Assembly (NCBI GenBank): GCA_023391335.1
Contig: JAEWBG010000116.1
Span: forward strand, 1 to 23,772
Reading direction: 5' to 3'
Length of the DNA: 23,772 bases
Origin: Pseudomonadota bacterium
GTDB taxonomy: Bacteria > Pseudomonadota > Gammaproteobacteria > Steroidobacterales > Steroidobacteraceae
Each line of letters opens with the position of its first letter. Within the stretch, counting starts at the first letter, position 1. A program made the translations under genes and the position numbers. Positions 21,644 to 23,772 of this stretch are shown in pieces. The notes beneath the pieces were generated by a model. That model ran no database searches, was not told the origin of the DNA, and worked only from the letters and a program-made list of their open reading frames with translations.

Positions 21644-23083
21644 CTACGCGCTCGCCGGTGCGACGACGGCGATTTCTGCAGGTCGTGTCGCGCGCACGGT
21701 CTTCCAGACGTTGAAGGCCATGATCAGCATGCCACTCAAGAACATGAGTCCGCCGAGCAAACGCACGGCGTAGTAGGGATACGTTGCCTTCAGCGCTTCG
21801 ACGAACGTGTAGGTGAGCGTTCCGTCGTTGTTCATCGCGCGCCACATGAGTCCTTGCATGACGCCCGCGATCCACATTGAAGTGACGTACAACACGATGC
21901 CGATCGTCGCGATCCAGAAGTGCACTTCCATGAGCTTGGTGCTGTACATCTGCGGCTTGCCGAACAGTTTCGGAATCAAGGCGTAAATCGAACCGACCGT
22001 GATGAATGCGACCCAGCCGAGCGCGCCGGAGTGCACGTGGCCGATCGTCCAGTCGGTGTAGTGGGAGAGTGCGTTCACCGTTTTGATCGACATCATCGGT
22101 CCTTCGAATGTCGACATGCCGTAGAACGACAGCGATACGACGAAGAACTTCAGAATCGGATCGGTCCGCAAGCGATGCCAGGCGCCGGACATCGTCATCA
22201 ATCCGTTGATCATGCCGCCCCACGAAGGCGCGAGCAGGATCAGCGAGAACACCATTCCCAGCGACTGTGCCCAATCCGGCAGGGAGGTGTAGTGCAGGTG
22301 GTGCGGGCCGGCCCACATATAAATCGAGATGAGCGCCCAAAAGTGCACGATCGAAAGTCGATAGGAATAGATCGGCTTCCCGACTTGCTTCGGGACGAAG
22401 TAATACATCATGCCGAGGAAGCCCGCGGTCAAGAAGAAGCCGACCGCGTTATGGCCGTACCACCATTGCACCATCGCATCGACGACACCCGCGTACACGA
22501 TGTACGACTTGGTCGGCGACACTGGGATCGCAATGTTGTTCACGATGTGAAGTACAGCAATCGTGATGATGTAAGCGGCGAAGAACCAGTTCGCCACGTA
22601 GATGTGTTTCACGGCGCGTCTTGCGATCGTGCCGAAGAAGACAATTCCGTAGGCGACCCATACGACTGCGATCAGCAAGTCGATGGGCCATTCGAGTTCG
22701 GCGTATTCCTTGCTTTGCGTGATGCCGAGCGGAAGCGTGATGGCGGCCGCGACGATGACCGCTTGCCAGCTCCAAAACGTAAATGCAGCCAGCTTGTCGC
22801 TGAACAACCGTGCATGACACGTGCGCTGGACCACGTAGTAAGAGGTTGCGAAGAGCGCGCAGCCGCCGAATGCGAAGATCACTGCGTTCGTATGCAGCGG
22901 ACGCAAACGGCTGTACGTGAGAAACGGGATATCGAAGTTGAGCTGCGGCCACAGCAGTTGCGCGGCGATGAACGCGCCCACTGCCATACCGACGATGCCC
23001 CATACCACAGTCATGATTGCGAACTGGCGCACAACTTTGTCGTTGTAGTGCGTAATCGACGGCACGCTGATCGCTTCGGACAT
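21644..23083 (-). CDS. ccoN: CcoN, catalytic subunit I of cbb3-type cytochrome c oxidase
   Basis: This 479-aa membrane protein has about 12 helices. Haem and copper ligand motifs include LRPLHTNAV (His64), WWYGHNAVG, WAGPHHLHYT and DWTIGHVHSGALGW. It is the proton-pumping high-affinity terminal oxidase core. The ATG at 23083 is chosen over an upstream in-frame start at 23197 because AAGGA lies 7 bases upstream and the protein then begins at the usual N-terminus (MSEAISVPSITHYNDK). It heads an operon that continues through ccoOQP, the 98-aa gene, ccoG, ccoI, ccoS and the TauE-like gene. No clear FNR/ANR box (TTGAT-N4-ATCAA) was found upstream. Confidence 0.96.
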   Translation of the reverse strand: MSEAISVPSITHYNDKVVRQFAIMTVVWGIVGMAVGAFIAAQLLWPQLNFDIPFLTYSRLRPLHTNAVIFAFGGCALFATSYYVVQRTCHARLFSDKLAAFTFWSWQAVIVAAAITLPLGITQSKEYAELEWPIDLLIAVVWVAYGIVFFGTIARRAVKHIYVANWFFAAYIITIAVLHIVNNIAIPVSPTKSYIVYAGVVDAMVQWWYGHNAVGFFLTAGFLGMMYYFVPKQVGKPIYSYRLSIVHFWALISIYMWAGPHHLHYTSLPDWAQSLGMVFSLILLAPSWGGMINGLMTMSGAWHRLRTDPILKFFVVSLSFYGMSTFEGPMMSIKTVNALSHYTDWTIGHVHSGALGWVAFITVGSIYALIPKLFGKPQMYSTKLMEVHFWIATIGIVLYVTSMWIAGVMQGLMWRAMNNDGTLTYTFVEALKATYPYYAVRLLGGLMFLSGMLIMAFNVWKTVRATRPAEIAVVAPASA

Positions 23084-23204
23084 AGTTGATTCCTTGAGAC
23101 ACGCTTTCGTCGCCGCTTCACGAACGGCGCGGGAAAGGTACTCGCAACTGCACAATTTCGAATTACGGGGAGCCCGAGAACGATTGCGCGGTAGCACGGA
23201 GGCG

Positions 23205-23420
23205 CGCGACCTGGGTCGCGGGCGGAGAAGAGGATGGACGCTCTCGCGCCAGAAGGGACTGTCGTCAGGATGGATGCTCGCGCATCAAGATGGCCTAGCG
23301 GCAGGTCAGAAAAGAGCGACGGATCACTTCGTGATCGGGAAGGGCTGTCGTCAGGTAGGGCGCCTACGCGGAAAGACTAGCGTCAGGTCAGCGTGGAAAT
23401 AGGACGGATGCTTCGCATCG
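23205..23420. repeat. Array of short hairpins in a repeated ~84-bp framework
   Basis: Hairpins occur at 23205-23220 (CGCGAC/GTCGCG), 23273-23286 (GATGC/GCATC), 23322-23336 (GATCAC/GTGATC), 23355-23367 (GTAGG/CCTAC) and 23407-23419 (GATGC/GCATC), with a degenerate one near 23235-23250. Conserved linkers alternate: CTGTCGTCAGG at 23259-23269 and 23345-23355 (86 bp apart), and CTAGCGGCAGGTCAG at 23295-23309 versus CTAGCGTCAGGTCAG at 23377-23391 (82 bp apart). The stems vary in sequence but keep pairing. Confidence 0.7.
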
Positions 23421-23460
23421 AGGACTACTAACTAACTAGCCAACATCTGATCAGTCCTGT

Positions 23461-23487
23461 TCCGTTCGCCCTGAGCTTGTCGAAGGG
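23461..23487. repeat. Dispersed 'CCCTGAGCTTGTCGAAGGG' element
   Basis: The stretch contains GTTCGCCCTGAGCTTGTCGA followed by AGGG, an imperfect palindrome. It matches, from memory, a REP-like intergenic sequence that recurs widely in bacterial genomes. Confidence 0.7.
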
Positions 23488-23606
23488 CTGCTTCGATTTG
23501 AAGACACGAAATCCGGACGCAACACAAAGAACGCAGAGATGAATGGGAGTGAAGTGTCGGGTGTGACGTGTAGATGTGTGCGGGTAGTCTCACCGTTCTC
23601 TTGTTG

Positions 23607-23627
23607 CCAACTCCCAACTGTCAACTC
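23607..23627. repeat. Heptamer repeat (CCAACTC-type)x3
   Basis: CCAACTC, CCAACTG and TCAACTC are consecutive 7-mers, about 80 bp upstream of the transposase start. Confidence 0.7.
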
Positions 23628-23708
23628 GAAAGCCAAAACCAGAACGAACGGCGGTTTAAAGGGGTCAGTGCAACACCCATCTTAAGCGATAGAGCTGGAG
23701 GGTGAAGC

Positions 23709-23772
23709 ATGAGCAGAAGAGCATGGCGTAAGTTGAGCGCGCAGGAGCATCAAGACCTGTGGTGCAAATGGT
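23709..23772 (+). mobile_element. IS30-like transposase, 5' end only (cut by window edge)
   Basis: The ATG at 23709 has GGAGGG six bases upstream and opens 21 codons reading MSRRAWRKLSAQEHQDLWCK then W. The pattern W-R-K-L-S-x-x-E/Q-x-x-x-L-W-x-x-W resembles the N-terminus of IS30-family transposases, before their helix-turn-helix. The left end of the element probably lies near 23655-23670 (around GGGGTCAGTGCAAC), but the terminal inverted repeat cannot be confirmed because the right end is outside the window. Confidence 0.6.

Larger units (their letters stand above)
23084..23708. other. 625-bp intergenic region upstream of ccoN
   Basis: No credible gene is seen. It holds the ccoN leader, a periodic hairpin-repeat array (23205-23420), a dispersed repeat at 23461-23487, an ACGCAGAG-type motif at about 23519-23540, three 7-mers at 23607-23627, and the left flank of an IS30-like element. 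The cco promoter must lie here, but I cannot place it with confidence. Confidence 0.7.

Noticed and set aside
21920..23089. Long plus-strand open frame (389 codons) opposite ccoN
   Set aside because: Antisense to the strongly conserved ccoN; the product is rich in Asp, Arg and His with no recognisable fold.
23322..23336. GATCAC-TTC-GTGATC palindrome as an FNR/ANR or CRP site for ccoN
   Set aside because: The half-sites are not TTGAT/ATCAA and their order does not fit TGTGA/TCACA spacing; it is better explained as one member of the hairpin array.

Overview
The window looks like a chromosomal segment of a moderately GC-rich gammaproteobacterium. A full set of high-affinity cbb3 oxidase genes, a SulP transporter, and many short intergenic 7-bp tandem repeats of the kind common in Xanthomonadales-like genomes point to a Xanthomonadales/Steroidobacteraceae-type organism. 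That placement is an inference, because there is no rRNA or other marker gene here.

Layout: (1) 1-3529: a heptamer repeat array, a secreted SGNH/GDSL-type hydrolase (+), a large DUF5916 outer-surface protein (-), and 327 bp of repeat-bearing intergenic DNA. (2) 3530-6528: two unassigned small genes, one with paired CxxC motifs, a structured intergenic element, a LuxR-type regulator without a receiver domain, and a PAS histidine kinase. (3) 6681-8309: a SulP transporter with a STAS domain. (4) 8623-14663: a compact operon of stressosome genes, rsbR-rsbS-rsbT, followed by an RsbX-type phosphatase fused to an RsbT/RsbW-like ATPase domain, a hybrid histidine kinase that begins with a third RsbT-like ATPase domain, and a REC-kinase-REC protein. 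(5) 23083 down to 14685 on the minus strand: ccoN-ccoO-ccoQ-ccoP-(98-aa membrane protein)-ccoG-ccoI-ccoS-TauE/SafE-like, an almost fully overlapping cbb3 cytochrome oxidase structural and assembly operon. It converges on the stressosome operon with a gap of only 21 bp. (6) 23084-23772: about 620 bp without a gene, holding a periodic hairpin-repeat array and dispersed repeats, then the start of an IS30-like transposase cut by the window edge.

How it fits together: in the known stressosome, RsbR and RsbS form the scaffold, RsbT is released when it phosphorylates their STAS domains, and RsbX resets them. Here no sigma factor or RsbU is encoded. The next genes are hybrid two-component kinases, so the likely output is phosphorelay. 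Each of the three genes after rsbS carries an RsbT-like ATPase domain, which suggests duplication and fusion inside the operon. This is the most interesting part of the window. The RsbRST core with two-component output is a known theme outside Bacillales; the two fusions are what deserve a closer look.
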